From Anaerolineales bacterium (GTDB taxonomy: Bacteria; Chloroflexota; Anaerolineae; Anaerolineales; Villigracilaceae): a stretch of 64,000 nt of DNA. The position numbers and the translations under genes are program-made. The DNA is taken from assembly GCA_030583905.1 (NCBI GenBank), contig CP129481.1, forward strand, positions 3,006,136-3,070,135, read 5' to 3'. Shown one piece after another: positions 35,847 through 45,440 of this stretch. The notes beneath the pieces are model-generated. The model was not told where the DNA came from, made no database searches, and was given only the letters and a program-made list of their open reading frames with translations. Each line of letters opens with the position of its first letter. The first letter of the stretch is position 1.

Positions 35847-36913
35847 TGCCTCTCCCCCTCAACCGCATCCTGCACGGAAATTGTATCGAGATTCTCGATG
35901 CCCTGCCCGAGAACTCGGTGGATCTGGTATTTGCCGATCCGCCCTACAATTTGCAGTTGCAGAACGACCTGTACCGCCCGAACAACACCAAGGTGGATGC
36001 GGTCAATAACGGCTGGGATAAGTTCTCGAGTTTTGCCGAGTATGATGAGTTTACAACCAATTGGCTACGCGCAATTCGTAGGGTACTGAAAGAGGCGGGC
36101 ACGATCTGGGTCATCGGTTCGTATCACAACATTTTCCGCGTCGGCGCGATCATGCAGGATCTGGGATTTTGGATTCTCAATGATGTCATCTGGCTGAAGA
36201 CCAACCCGATGCCAAATTTCCGCGGCGTGCGATTCACGAATGCGCACGAAACATTGATCTGGGCGCAAAAGCAAAAAGGGGCGAAATACAAGTTCAATCA
36301 CAAGGACATGAAAGCACTCAATGAAGACCTGCAAATGCGCAGTGACTGGGTCATTCCGCTGGCAACGGGCAGGGAACGCATCAAAGCCAACGGGACGAAG
36401 GCTCACCCAACCCAGAAGCCCGAAGCGCTGCTGTACCGCGTCCTGCTCGCCAGCACGGACGTGGGCGACGTGGTACTCGATCCGTTTTTCGGGAGCGGCA
36501 CGACGGGCGCAGTCGCCAAGATGATGGGACGGCACTTCATCGGCATCGAACGCGACAAGAAATACATAAAGATTGCGGAAAAGCGGGTCGCGGCGGTCAA
36601 GTCCGCGCCCACTGAGGGGTTGATCCTGCCGACGAAACAGAAGCAGGTTCGGGTCCCGTTCGGGGCGTTGATCGAGAACGGGTATCTGAGAATCGGGCAA
36701 CGACTCACATTCGCAAAAGGCAAACGCGAAGCGGTCATTCTTGCCAATGGACAGGTCCAATGCGGAAAACTCGTCGGCTCGATCCACAAAGTGGCGAGCG
36801 AGTTGTCCAATGCCCCTGCCAACGGCTGGGATATGTGGATGTACACAGAACGCGGTACACTTAAGCCGATCGCTGAATTAAGAGAGAAAATCCGAAAAAC
36901 CATCAACCGCTAA
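35846..36913 (+). CDS. CcrM-type adenine-N6 DNA methyltransferase
   Basis: A beta-class DNA methyltransferase of 355 residues closely patterned on CcrM: catalytic DPPY at 31-34, the WVIGSYHNIFRVG stretch, PNFRGVRFTNAHET, HPTQKPEALL and the SAM-binding DPFFGSGT at 212-219. The C-terminal ~90 residues form a RAMA-like domain as in CcrM. By homology it should methylate GANTC; the specificity is inferred. No restriction endonuclease gene is adjacent, so it looks like an orphan, possibly regulatory enzyme. Translation begins with GTG overlapping the preceding stop (TAGTG). Confidence 0.9.
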   Translation: MPLPLNRILHGNCIEILDALPENSVDLVFADPPYNLQLQNDLYRPNNTKVDAVNNGWDKFSSFAEYDEFTTNWLRAIRRVLKEAGTIWVIGSYHNIFRVGAIMQDLGFWILNDVIWLKTNPMPNFRGVRFTNAHETLIWAQKQKGAKYKFNHKDMKALNEDLQMRSDWVIPLATGRERIKANGTKAHPTQKPEALLYRVLLASTDVGDVVLDPFFGSGTTGAVAKMMGRHFIGIERDKKYIKIAEKRVAAVKSAPTEGLILPTKQKQVRVPFGALIENGYLRIGQRLTFAKGKREAVILANGQVQCGKLVGSIHKVASELSNAPANGWDMWMYTERGTLKPIAELREKIRKTINR

Positions 36914-36979
36914 GCACGCGACGTACGCAAAGTCTTTCTTAGCGAACTTGGCGGGCTTTGCGGTTTAGTCAGGAGAACC

Positions 36980-39889
36980 ATGTCAAAATCCTTCACCCTT
37001 ATCAAAGAACAGCAGATCCCCGAGATCAATTCGCTCGTGCGATTGTACGAACACAAACGGACAAGCGCGCGTCTGCTCTCAGTCATCAACGACGATGAGA
37101 ATAAGGTCTTCGCCATCAACTTCCGCACCACGCCCAAGGACTCGACGGGCGTCGCGCACATCCTTGAACATTCGGTGCTGGGCGGCTCGGAGAAGTATCC
37201 CGTCAAGGAGCCGTTCGTGGAACTGCTGAAAGGCTCGCTGGCGACCTTCATCAACGCCTTCACTTTCCCCGACAAGACCTGCTATCCCGTCGCCAGCCAG
37301 AACGTCAAGGATTTCTACAATCTGATCGACGTGTACATGGATGCGGTTCTGTATCCGCGCATCACCGAGCAGACTTTGATGCAGGAAGGCTGGCATTACG
37401 AGATCGAAGACCCGTCCGCGCCGCTGACGTACAAGGGCGTAGTGTTCAACGAAATGAAGGGCGCGTACTCGTCGCCTGAAAACCTGCTCTACAAAGTCAT
37501 CGTTGAGTCGCTCTTCCCCAAACACACCTACGGCGTGGATTCGGGCGGCGACCCTGCCGTCATCCCCGACCTGACCTACGAAAACTTCCGCGCGTTCTGG
37601 GAGAATTACTACCATCCGTCCAACTCGTTCATCTTCTTCTACGGAGACGACGACCCCGACATGCGCCTGAAATTGATGGAAGACTATCTCAAGCCGTACA
37701 AACGCAAGAAGGTTAAATCCGCGGTGCCGCTTGCCAAGCCGTTCAAACGTCCGAAACGCATCGAGCACGCCTACATCGCCAGCGAAGGCGAAGACCTTTC
37801 GAAAAAGCACTATCTCACGGTCAACTGGAAACTGCCCGACACGTCCGACCCCGTTCTCCACATGAGTTTCCAAATCCTTGCGCACGCGCTGATCGGCACG
37901 CCCGCATCACCGCTGAAAAAGGCATTGCTCGATTCGGGTCTCGGTGAAGACCTGGCGGGCATCGGGCTCGAAAGCGATATCCGCGAGTTGATCTTTTCGA
38001 CAGGTCTCAAAGGCACCAAAGCCCGCAGCGCAAAGAAAATCGAAACGCTGATTCTCGACACCCTGCAAAAACTCGCGAGCGAAGGCATCGACCCCGACAC
38101 CATCGCGGCGTCACTCAATACCATCGAGTTCGCGCTGCGCGAAAACAACACAGGCATGTTCCCGCGCGGCATCGTACTCATGCTGCGCGCGCTCACCACC
38201 TGGCTCTACGATGACGACGCCTTCAAAACGCTCGCCTTCGAAGGTCCGCTCAACGAACTGAAGACTCGACTCGGGACCGATCCGCGCTACTTCGAGAAGA
38301 TGATCCAGACGCATTTGATCGACAACCCGCATCGGACGATCATCCGCTTCAAACCCGACCCCGAACTTGGCCGCCAACTCGAAGAGCAGGAGCAAACCCG
38401 ACTCCAATCCGCACGCGGGACGATGAGCGAAGACGACATCCACATGCATGTGGAAAATACAAAGCAATTGAAGAAATTGCAAGAGACACCTGACTCGCCC
38501 GAAGCATTGGATACCATCCCCACGCTCGAATTGGACGATCTGGAAAAGGAAGTCAAGACCATTCCCATCGAAGAGATCCAGGTGCAGGATGCGAAGGTGC
38601 TGTATCACGACATCTTCACCAACGGCATCTTCTACCTTGACCTTGCTTTCGATCTGCGCGCCCTGCCGCAGGAACTGCTCCCGTTGACGGAAGTCTTCGC
38701 GCGCGCGCTGTTCGAGATGGGCACCGAGACCGAAGACTACGTCAAACTGTCCCAGCGTATCGGGAAAAGCACGGGCGGAATCCACGGCTCGTCGGTCAGT
38801 GTGACAGCCCTCCCGACAAAAGAGGCGCAGGCGATGCTGATGATCCGCGGCAAGTCCACGGTCGGTCAAGCCACCGAGATGTTGTCCATCCTGCGTGATG
38901 TCCTGTTGACCGCAAAATTCGATGATAGGGAACGACTCAAGCAGATCGTACTCGAAGAAAAATCAGGGCTGGAATCTGCGCTGGCGCCGTCGGGACATAG
39001 TTTTGCGAACATGCGATTACGCGCGCAATTCGGCGGCGCGGGCTGGATCAACGAGCAGACTGGCGGCGTGAGTTACCTGTTTGCCCTGCGTGAGCTGGCA
39101 ACCGAGATCGACAAGAATTGGAAGAAGGTACTGGCGAAGATGGAAGCGATGCGCGACGCGTTGATCAATTGCAAAACACTGACCGCCAACGTGACGCTCG
39201 ACGCCGCGAATTGGAAAACCGTCCAGCCGCATTTGGAGAATTTCATCTTTGCCATGCCCGTGAAGGACGCGCAGCTTTCGCCCTTCAACATTCAACCTGA
39301 AACCCGAAAGGAAGGCTTGGCGATCCCCGCGCAGGTCAATTACGTGGGCAAGGGCGCGAACCTGTATGATCTGGGTTACACCTACGACGGTTCTGTGGAG
39401 GTGGTGATGGGCTACCTGCGGCTGACACATCTGTGGGAAAAGATCCGCGTGCAGGGCGGCGCGTACGGCGCAATGGCGTCGTTCGACGATGCGACAGGCG
39501 TATTGACATTCCTCTCATACCGCGACCCGAATCTTGCCGCCACCATCGAAAATTACGATAAAGCCGCCGCGTTCCTGAAAGGGCTGGATTCATCCCGCCT
39601 TTCGGAGAACGAGTTGAAGAAATCCATCATCAAAGCCATCGGCGCGATGGACGCCTACCAACTGCCCGACGCGAAGGGATACACATCCATGATGCGCCAT
39701 ATCACAGGACGCACGGATGAACATCGGCAGAAGGTCCGTGACGAAGTGCTTTCGGCGAACGGTGAAGATTTCATCCATTTCGGCGAAGTTCTGGAAAAAG
39801 CCGCGCAGTCCGATGCGGTGGTGGTATTGGGTTCCCAGTCCGCGCTGGAGGGTGCGGGACTCGGGTTGGATGTGAAGAAGGTGTTGTAA
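36980..39889 (+). CDS. M16-family metallopeptidase (PreP/M16C-like)
   Basis: A 969-residue insulinase-fold peptidase. The inverted zinc motif HILEH (His60, Glu63, His64) opens the catalytic half, with the distal glutamate expected around ENLLYKVIVES. The protein has the two-halved clamshell build, and its length fits PreP-type enzymes that degrade unstructured peptides of about 10-65 residues. No signal peptide is seen, so it should be cytosolic. CAGGAGA precedes the ATG. Confidence 0.9.
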   Translation: MSKSFTLIKEQQIPEINSLVRLYEHKRTSARLLSVINDDENKVFAINFRTTPKDSTGVAHILEHSVLGGSEKYPVKEPFVELLKGSLATFINAFTFPDKTCYPVASQNVKDFYNLIDVYMDAVLYPRITEQTLMQEGWHYEIEDPSAPLTYKGVVFNEMKGAYSSPENLLYKVIVESLFPKHTYGVDSGGDPAVIPDLTYENFRAFWENYYHPSNSFIFFYGDDDPDMRLKLMEDYLKPYKRKKVKSAVPLAKPFKRPKRIEHAYIASEGEDLSKKHYLTVNWKLPDTSDPVLHMSFQILAHALIGTPASPLKKALLDSGLGEDLAGIGLESDIRELIFSTGLKGTKARSAKKIETLILDTLQKLASEGIDPDTIAASLNTIEFALRENNTGMFPRGIVLMLRALTTWLYDDDAFKTLAFEGPLNELKTRLGTDPRYFEKMIQTHLIDNPHRTIIRFKPDPELGRQLEEQEQTRLQSARGTMSEDDIHMHVENTKQLKKLQETPDSPEALDTIPTLELDDLEKEVKTIPIEEIQVQDAKVLYHDIFTNGIFYLDLAFDLRALPQELLPLTEVFARALFEMGTETEDYVKLSQRIGKSTGGIHGSSVSVTALPTKEAQAMLMIRGKSTVGQATEMLSILRDVLLTAKFDDRERLKQIVLEEKSGLESALAPSGHSFANMRLRAQFGGAGWINEQTGGVSYLFALRELATEIDKNWKKVLAKMEAMRDALINCKTLTANVTLDAANWKTVQPHLENFIFAMPVKDAQLSPFNIQPETRKEGLAIPAQVNYVGKGANLYDLGYTYDGSVEVVMGYLRLTHLWEKIRVQGGAYGAMASFDDATGVLTFLSYRDPNLAATIENYDKAAAFLKGLDSSRLSENELKKSIIKAIGAMDAYQLPDAKGYTSMMRHITGRTDEHRQKVRDEVLSANGEDFIHFGEVLEKAAQSDAVVVLGSQSALEGAGLGLDVKKVL

Positions 39890-39925
39890 GAACAGAGATT
39901 AGAGATTTGATGGTAGAGATTAGTC

Positions 39926-40426
39926 ATGGCTGAACTTGAAGATCAACTGGTTTCTGAACTTTGGGCGCGGGATGTGCGTTTTTTGATGGGACAACAGTCT
40001 GCCACGCCTCCTTTGCTCACGCCAGCCAGCCTCATAGCGGCGCTGGCACAGAGCGAAAACGCCCGCGTGCGTTTGTCCTTAATCCCTGTATTTCTGCGAC
40101 ACCCTGAATACTTCACTGAAGCAGAAAAAGCGGACGAGGCGTTGTTGACACATCCCAGCCAGTTGGTCCTTCGCTTTTATTACACCGCCGCCGTCATCCT
40201 GCAAAGCAAATATTGGGAACGATTAAACAACTTGTTCAGCAGGCAAACACGACTGCCTGATCTGTTCTCAAAAAAAATAGGCGTGTCACTGAGTGAAGAC
40301 CTCAACGAATCACTTTTAAATCTGTCGAAACGCCACCAGATACTCAGCGGACACTTCATTAATTGGCTCGGAACATACGAACACGCCGCAGAACGCCTGA
40401 TCAAACATATGGAAAAATTCGGGTAA
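39926..40426 (+). CDS. Unknown protein preceding a nucleotidyltransferase-like gene
   Basis: A 166-residue, mostly helical, cytosolic protein with no motif I can name. It begins with an acidic helix and has a central stretch FLRHPEYFTEAEKADEALL. It is separated by 5 bases from a nucleotidyltransferase-like gene, a layout typical of two-gene toxin-antitoxin or MNT-type modules, in which it would be the small partner. No ribosome site of note. Confidence 0.65.
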   Translation: MAELEDQLVSELWARDVRFLMGQQSATPPLLTPASLIAALAQSENARVRLSLIPVFLRHPEYFTEAEKADEALLTHPSQLVLRFYYTAAVILQSKYWERLNNLFSRQTRLPDLFSKKIGVSLSEDLNESLLNLSKRHQILSGHFINWLGTYEHAAERLIKHMEKFG

Positions 40427-40431
40427 ACAAC

Positions 40432-40944
40432 GTGGACAAAGGTATTCTGCAGGATTTTCTCACAAGATTGGGAAGCCGTTATCCTAAACAAGCGAACCTT
40501 TACCTGCTTGGCGGGAGCGCTTTGATTCTGCTGGGTAGTTCGCGCGACACGCTTGACATCGATTACGTGGGCGACGATACCCGAAAAGACGATTTTCAAA
40601 TTGTGATCGATGAAGTTGCCGCCGAACTTAATTTGGAAACAGAGGCAGTTCCCATTGACCGTTTCATCCCTTTGCCCAAAGGGAGCGAACAACGAAAAAT
40701 CCATATCGGTCAGTTCGGGAAGATAAACGCCTATGTGATTGATCCGTACAGCATCGCGCTAAGCAAAATAGACCGCGGATTTGAGACTGACTTGGAAGAT
40801 GTAATTTTTCTAATACGAAATAACCAGGTAGACTTGATCAAACTGGAACAAATCTTGATGGATTCCCTGCCTCATGCAGGAAAATTCGATTTCCATCCTG
40901 AAATCCTTGCCCATTTTGAAGACCTGAAAAAACGACTGAAATAG
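40432..40944 (+). CDS. Nucleotidyltransferase-fold protein (DUF6036/AbiEii-like)
   Basis: A 170-residue protein with the Pol-beta-type nucleotidyltransferase start: YLLGGSALILLG, then RDTLDIDYV carrying the D-x-D metal motif. The family includes antitoxin/toxin-type nucleotidyltransferases such as AbiEii and MNT proteins. No ATG fits well; I chose a GTG 5 bases after the upstream stop, while an earlier in-frame ATG would overlap it by 64 bases. Whether it modifies tRNA, a partner protein or a metabolite is unknown. Confidence 0.75.
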   Translation: MDKGILQDFLTRLGSRYPKQANLYLLGGSALILLGSSRDTLDIDYVGDDTRKDDFQIVIDEVAAELNLETEAVPIDRFIPLPKGSEQRKIHIGQFGKINAYVIDPYSIALSKIDRGFETDLEDVIFLIRNNQVDLIKLEQILMDSLPHAGKFDFHPEILAHFEDLKKRLK

Positions 40945-40968
40945 ATACGTTGTCATACAGGAGCCCCC

Positions 40969-43929
40969 ATGAACATCACACTCAAGATCAACGGAATTGA
41001 ACACATAATAGACGCGCCCGCATCCACCACCCTGCTTGCCGCCCTGCGCGGACTGGGCTTTCACGGCGTGAAGTTCGGCGACGAGCACGGGCTTTCGGGC
41101 GCAGACACCGTCCTGCTGGACAGCAAACCCGTCAACGCGGGGTCGATGCTCGCGGCGCAGGCGGAAGGTCACAGCATTGCCACCATCGAAGCGCTCGGCG
41201 AACATCCCGAACAGGGCTGGAAGAAGACCGACGGCTTGCATCCGCTCCAACGCGCGTTTGTCGAATCCGGCGCGATCCAATGCGGCTACTGCACGCCCGC
41301 GCAAATCCTTGCAGCGAAGAGTCTGCTCGACGAAAACCCGAACCCGACCGAGGCGGAGGTCCGCGAGGCGATCTCCGGCGTCCTGTGCCGCTGCACGGGC
41401 TATCTCAAACCCGTCCAGGCGGTGATGAAAGCGGCGGCGGAAATGCGCGGCGACGAGCCGATCGACATCCGCTCGATCAATTGGGATTTCGGGACTCCCC
41501 CGTCCGACTCTCCCGCCACTGATGCGCCCGCCTCTTCTCCGACCTCCGTGCTGGTTCGACCCAAAGTGGTAGTCACACCCGAAAGCCAGACCTGGCAGAC
41601 GGTCGGCAAGCCCGAGATCAAAGTGGACGCGATCAAACTGGTGCAGGGCAAGCCCGCCTTCGCAGGTGACTTCGAGTCGCGCGGATTGCTCCATGCGAAG
41701 GTCTTGCACTCGCCGCACGCGCATGCGCGCATCAAGAAGATTGACACATCGAAAGCCAAAGAACTCGACGGCGTCGCCGCGGTGTTAACGTGGCAGGATA
41801 TTCCACGCGTGGTGTATTCCACGGCAGGACAATCCGACCCAATCCCCGGTCCGCTCGATTCGTTCTCATTGGATCACAAAGTCCGCTTCGTCGGCGACCG
41901 CGTGGCGTTCGTCGCGGCAGAGACTCCTGAAATCGCGGAGAAGGCGTTATCGCTGATCGAAGTGGAATATGAAATCCTGCCCGCCATTTTGGACTCACGT
42001 GAAGCGCTGGACAATCCCATAAAAATTCATGACGAGCCGGAATACGTCAACTTCGCGGATTCCAATCCCGATAAAAATCTTGCGGCGCACATCCGCATTG
42101 ACATCGGCGACGTGGAAAAGGGCTTTGCCGAAGCGGATGAAATTTTCGAAGCCGAATATGAGGTGCCGAAAGTCCAGCAGGCGCATATCGAGCCGCATGT
42201 GGCAGTGACCTATTGGGATGAAGATGATCGCTTGGTGATCCGCACATCCACACAGGTTCCGTTCCATGTGCGCCGCATGCTCGCGCCTGTGCTGGGTCTG
42301 CCTGTGAAGCGCATCCGCGTCATCAAGCCGCGCATCGGCGGCGGATTTGGCGGCAAGCAGGAAGTGTTGATGGAAGACGTGCCCGCGCACCTGACCATCG
42401 CCACCAAGCGCCCCGTCATCTACGAATACACGCGTGAAGAGGAATTCATCGCGGCGCGCTCACGCCATCCCATGCGGATCAAGATGAAGACCGGCGTAAA
42501 GAAAGATGGAACGATCACCGCCAATTCGATGTACGCGCTTTCGGATACTGGCGCGTATGGCTGTCATGCGTTGACCGTGACGGGCAATACCGGTCACAAG
42601 GCGATGGCATTGTATGTTGGTGACGGCGAATTCCGTAAGAGTCCCAACATCCGCTTCTACGCGGACGTGGTGTACACCAACACGCCGCCCGCCGGCGCCT
42701 TCCGCGGATATGGCGTGCCGCAGGGATATTGGCCCCTCGACCGTCACATAGAGAAGATCGCGCGCGCGATGGGCTTCGACCCCATCGAGTTCCGTTTGAA
42801 GAACACCATCCGCCCCGGTGAGTATCATCCCTTCTCGACGGCATGGAACGAAGGACGCGAACCGCGTCCTGAGATCATCCACACGGTTGGACTGGAGCAA
42901 TGCGTCGGGCAAGGCAAGGCGGCAATTGGCTGGGACCAAAAATTTGGCAACAACGAGTGGAAAAAGGTAGCAAACGGCACAAAACGCAAGGGCATTGGCA
43001 CGGCGTTCGTCATGCAGGGAACTGCCATCCCCTATTTGGACATGGGCGGCGCATCGATCAAGATGAATGACGACGGTTCGTTCAACCTGCTCGTCGGCGC
43101 AACGGACTTGGGCACCGGCTCGGATACCGTCCTTGCACAGATGGCGGCGGAAGTGCTGGGCGTGCCGGTCGAAGATATCATCTGCTATTCATCGGATACG
43201 GATTTCACGCCGTTCGATAAAGGCGCGTACGCCTCTTCAACGACATACATTTCAGGGACTGCCGCCACCAAAGCGGCGCAGATCGCGGCGGAGCGCATCA
43301 AGATCCGCGCGGCAACCATGCTTGGACTTTCGGAATCCGAATATTCGAATATTCGATTGGCGGAGAAAAAGGCGATTGCACCTGATGGTCGCTCCGTCAC
43401 GCTTGCCGAAGTTGCATTGGACACCCTGCACAAGAACAACCAGGAGCAGATCATGGGCGTGGCAAGTTACGTCTCGCCCGTCTCGCCGCCGCCGTTCGCC
43501 GCGCAATTCGCCGAAGTGACCGTTGACATGGAAACCGGACAGGTCACCGTGGACAAACTCGTCATGGCAGTCGACTCGGGTGTGATCGTCAATCCGCTCA
43601 CGGCTTCGGGACAGATCGAAGGCGGCATGACACAGGCGCTCGGTTACGCGGTCTGCGAGGAGATGCGCTACGATGAAAAGGGCAACGCCATTGAGCGTGA
43701 CTTCGACCGTTATCATATCTTCCGCTCGGATGAAATGCCCGAACTGGAAACCATCTTCGTGGAGACCTTCGAGCCAAGCCATCCCTTCGGCGTGAAGGCG
43801 GTGGCGGAGATTCCGATGGACGGCGTCGCGCCTGCCGTCGGCAATGCGATTTTGGACGCCATCGGTGTGAATGTGGACGAGATCCCCGTCACGCCGGAGA
43901 AGGTCTGGAAGGCGCTTAAGAGTCAGTAA
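40969..43929 (+). CDS. XdhD-like Mo/FeS subunit of a molybdenum hydroxylase
   Basis: A 986-residue fusion of the two-cluster FeS module (residues 1-165) with the large Mo-cofactor subunit. The distal FeS site is intact (C105, C108, C140, C142 in QCGYC and LCRC). The plant-ferredoxin-type site has lost all four ligands: D38, S43, D46 and G58 stand at the usual Cys positions. E. coli XdhD also lacks these cysteines. The Mo domain is complete, with GGGFGGKQE and the late glutamate in AVAEIPMDG. It likely oxidises a purine-like substrate with the FAD subunit and SsnA of this locus. Confidence 0.9.
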   Translation: MNITLKINGIEHIIDAPASTTLLAALRGLGFHGVKFGDEHGLSGADTVLLDSKPVNAGSMLAAQAEGHSIATIEALGEHPEQGWKKTDGLHPLQRAFVESGAIQCGYCTPAQILAAKSLLDENPNPTEAEVREAISGVLCRCTGYLKPVQAVMKAAAEMRGDEPIDIRSINWDFGTPPSDSPATDAPASSPTSVLVRPKVVVTPESQTWQTVGKPEIKVDAIKLVQGKPAFAGDFESRGLLHAKVLHSPHAHARIKKIDTSKAKELDGVAAVLTWQDIPRVVYSTAGQSDPIPGPLDSFSLDHKVRFVGDRVAFVAAETPEIAEKALSLIEVEYEILPAILDSREALDNPIKIHDEPEYVNFADSNPDKNLAAHIRIDIGDVEKGFAEADEIFEAEYEVPKVQQAHIEPHVAVTYWDEDDRLVIRTSTQVPFHVRRMLAPVLGLPVKRIRVIKPRIGGGFGGKQEVLMEDVPAHLTIATKRPVIYEYTREEEFIAARSRHPMRIKMKTGVKKDGTITANSMYALSDTGAYGCHALTVTGNTGHKAMALYVGDGEFRKSPNIRFYADVVYTNTPPAGAFRGYGVPQGYWPLDRHIEKIARAMGFDPIEFRLKNTIRPGEYHPFSTAWNEGREPRPEIIHTVGLEQCVGQGKAAIGWDQKFGNNEWKKVANGTKRKGIGTAFVMQGTAIPYLDMGGASIKMNDDGSFNLLVGATDLGTGSDTVLAQMAAEVLGVPVEDIICYSSDTDFTPFDKGAYASSTTYISGTAATKAAQIAAERIKIRAATMLGLSESEYSNIRLAEKKAIAPDGRSVTLAEVALDTLHKNNQEQIMGVASYVSPVSPPPFAAQFAEVTVDMETGQVTVDKLVMAVDSGVIVNPLTASGQIEGGMTQALGYAVCEEMRYDEKGNAIERDFDRYHIFRSDEMPELETIFVETFEPSHPFGVKAVAEIPMDGVAPAVGNAILDAIGVNVDEIPVTPEKVWKALKSQ

Positions 43930-43951
43930 ACAGAAGCAATTTCAAGGTCAG

Positions 43952-43991
43952 AAAAGAGGCGCGGTCGCACAATCCAGCCGCGTCTCTTTTT
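43952..43991 (+). terminator. Rho-independent terminator after the Mo-hydroxylase gene
   Basis: AAAAGAGGCGCGG pairs with CCGCGTCTCTTTT (one G-U pair) around a 13-base loop and ends in T residues, about 25 bases after the stop. Confidence 0.8.
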
Positions 43992-44055
43992 ATCCCAACT
44001 TCCAAAAAGGCGGGATATAATCACGCCATTCGTAATCTTTGGAGAAATCGAGTTC

Positions 44056-45399
44056 ATGTCCGACCAAATTTATGTCGTAGGTCATATCAATCCGGATACC
44101 GATTCCATCGCGTCTGCCATGGGATACGCCTGGCTGCGCCGCGAGCGGGACGGCGAAGATACCATCGCGGCGCGCGCCGGGGCGTTGAACGCGCAGACGG
44201 CGTGGGTGCTGAAAGCGCTCAATCTGGATGCGCCCACCCTGCTGACGGATGCTTCGCCGCGCTTCGGATCTGTCATGCGGCGGCTCGACACCATCCGGCC
44301 TGATTCCCAGCTCGGGGCGGCGTGGATCCTTGCCAGCAAGACCGGCGGCATCGCGCCTGTCGTCGGCGAAGACGGCATGCCCTACGGTATCATCAACGGC
44401 TTGAGTTTGTTCAAATATTTCACTGAAATTCTCGGTCCGCGCCCCGGGGATACGACCGTGCGCGAGATGATGTCTGAACCATGCAAGGATGCGACCGATA
44501 CCGACATCCCCAAATTCTCTGCCAACACCCACATCCGCGACGTGTTGAACAGACTCCTGCGCGACGAACACAATGATTATTGGGTTGTGGACGAGAACGG
44601 CGCGTACGTCGGCATTGCCCACCAGCGCGAGGTCATCAACCCGCCGCGCTTGAAGGTCATTCTGGTCGACCATAATGAACCGCGCCAGGCGATCGCCGCG
44701 CTCGAAGAAGCCGAATTGCTGGAAATTCTCGATCATCACCGGCTCGGCAATCCGCATACGCATCAACCCATCCGCTTCACGGTGGATATCGTCGGCTCGA
44801 CCTCCACGCTGGTGGCGGAACAGACCGCCGAAGCGGGTCTTTCCATGCCGCCCGCCCTGGCAGGGATGCTTCTCGCCGGACTGTTATCGGATACGCTTAT
44901 CCTGACCTCTCCCACGACCACGCCGCGCGACCATGCCGCCGCCGAGAAGTTGTCCCGTTGGGCATTCGTCGGCGGAAGTCCGCTCAAAGGCGAGACGGTC
45001 GAATCGTATGGCAAAGCCGTGCTCTCGGCGGGCGCGGGGCTTTCCAACCGCGATCCGAAGGAAGTCGTCAGCACGGATATTAAATCCTTCGAAGGCGGCG
45101 GATTCAAGTTCGCCGTGGCGCAGGTCGAGGTGACCGACATCCTGCAATTGACCGAGCATCTCGATCCGCTCCAGCACGCATTGGACGATCTGCGCGACAA
45201 ACGCGGCTTGGACTTTGCAATGCTGCTCGTCACGGACGTGGTGCGCGGCACGAGCCGCCTGCTGACCTGCTCGGACGCTCCGCCCATCCTGAACGACCTA
45301 CCCTACCCGCCCCTGCCCGACCGCACCCGCGACGCCAAAGGCGTGGTATCGAGGAAGAAACAATTGCTGCCCGCCGTGCTGGGTCTGCTGGAGCGGTAA
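44056..45399 (+). CDS. Family II inorganic pyrophosphatase with CBS pair
   Basis: A manganese-dependent pyrophosphatase of 447 residues. The DHH-type ligands are GHINPDTDS (His10, Asp14, Asp16), VDHNE and LDHHRLG; the C-terminal DHHA2 domain carries SRKKQLLP for phosphate binding. A regulatory CBS pair is inserted at about residues 75-190, and no DRTGG domain is obvious between the CBS motifs. Such enzymes are controlled by adenine nucleotides. TATAAT lies 34 bases upstream and a GGAGA site precedes the ATG by 11 bases. Confidence 0.92.
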   Translation: MSDQIYVVGHINPDTDSIASAMGYAWLRRERDGEDTIAARAGALNAQTAWVLKALNLDAPTLLTDASPRFGSVMRRLDTIRPDSQLGAAWILASKTGGIAPVVGEDGMPYGIINGLSLFKYFTEILGPRPGDTTVREMMSEPCKDATDTDIPKFSANTHIRDVLNRLLRDEHNDYWVVDENGAYVGIAHQREVINPPRLKVILVDHNEPRQAIAALEEAELLEILDHHRLGNPHTHQPIRFTVDIVGSTSTLVAEQTAEAGLSMPPALAGMLLAGLLSDTLILTSPTTTPRDHAAAEKLSRWAFVGGSPLKGETVESYGKAVLSAGAGLSNRDPKEVVSTDIKSFEGGGFKFAVAQVEVTDILQLTEHLDPLQHALDDLRDKRGLDFAMLLVTDVVRGTSRLLTCSDAPPILNDLPYPPLPDRTRDAKGVVSRKKQLLPAVLGLLER

Positions 45400-45440
45400 T
45401 TATCACAATGCGCAATGACCGCGCCCCTACTGAAAATGAC

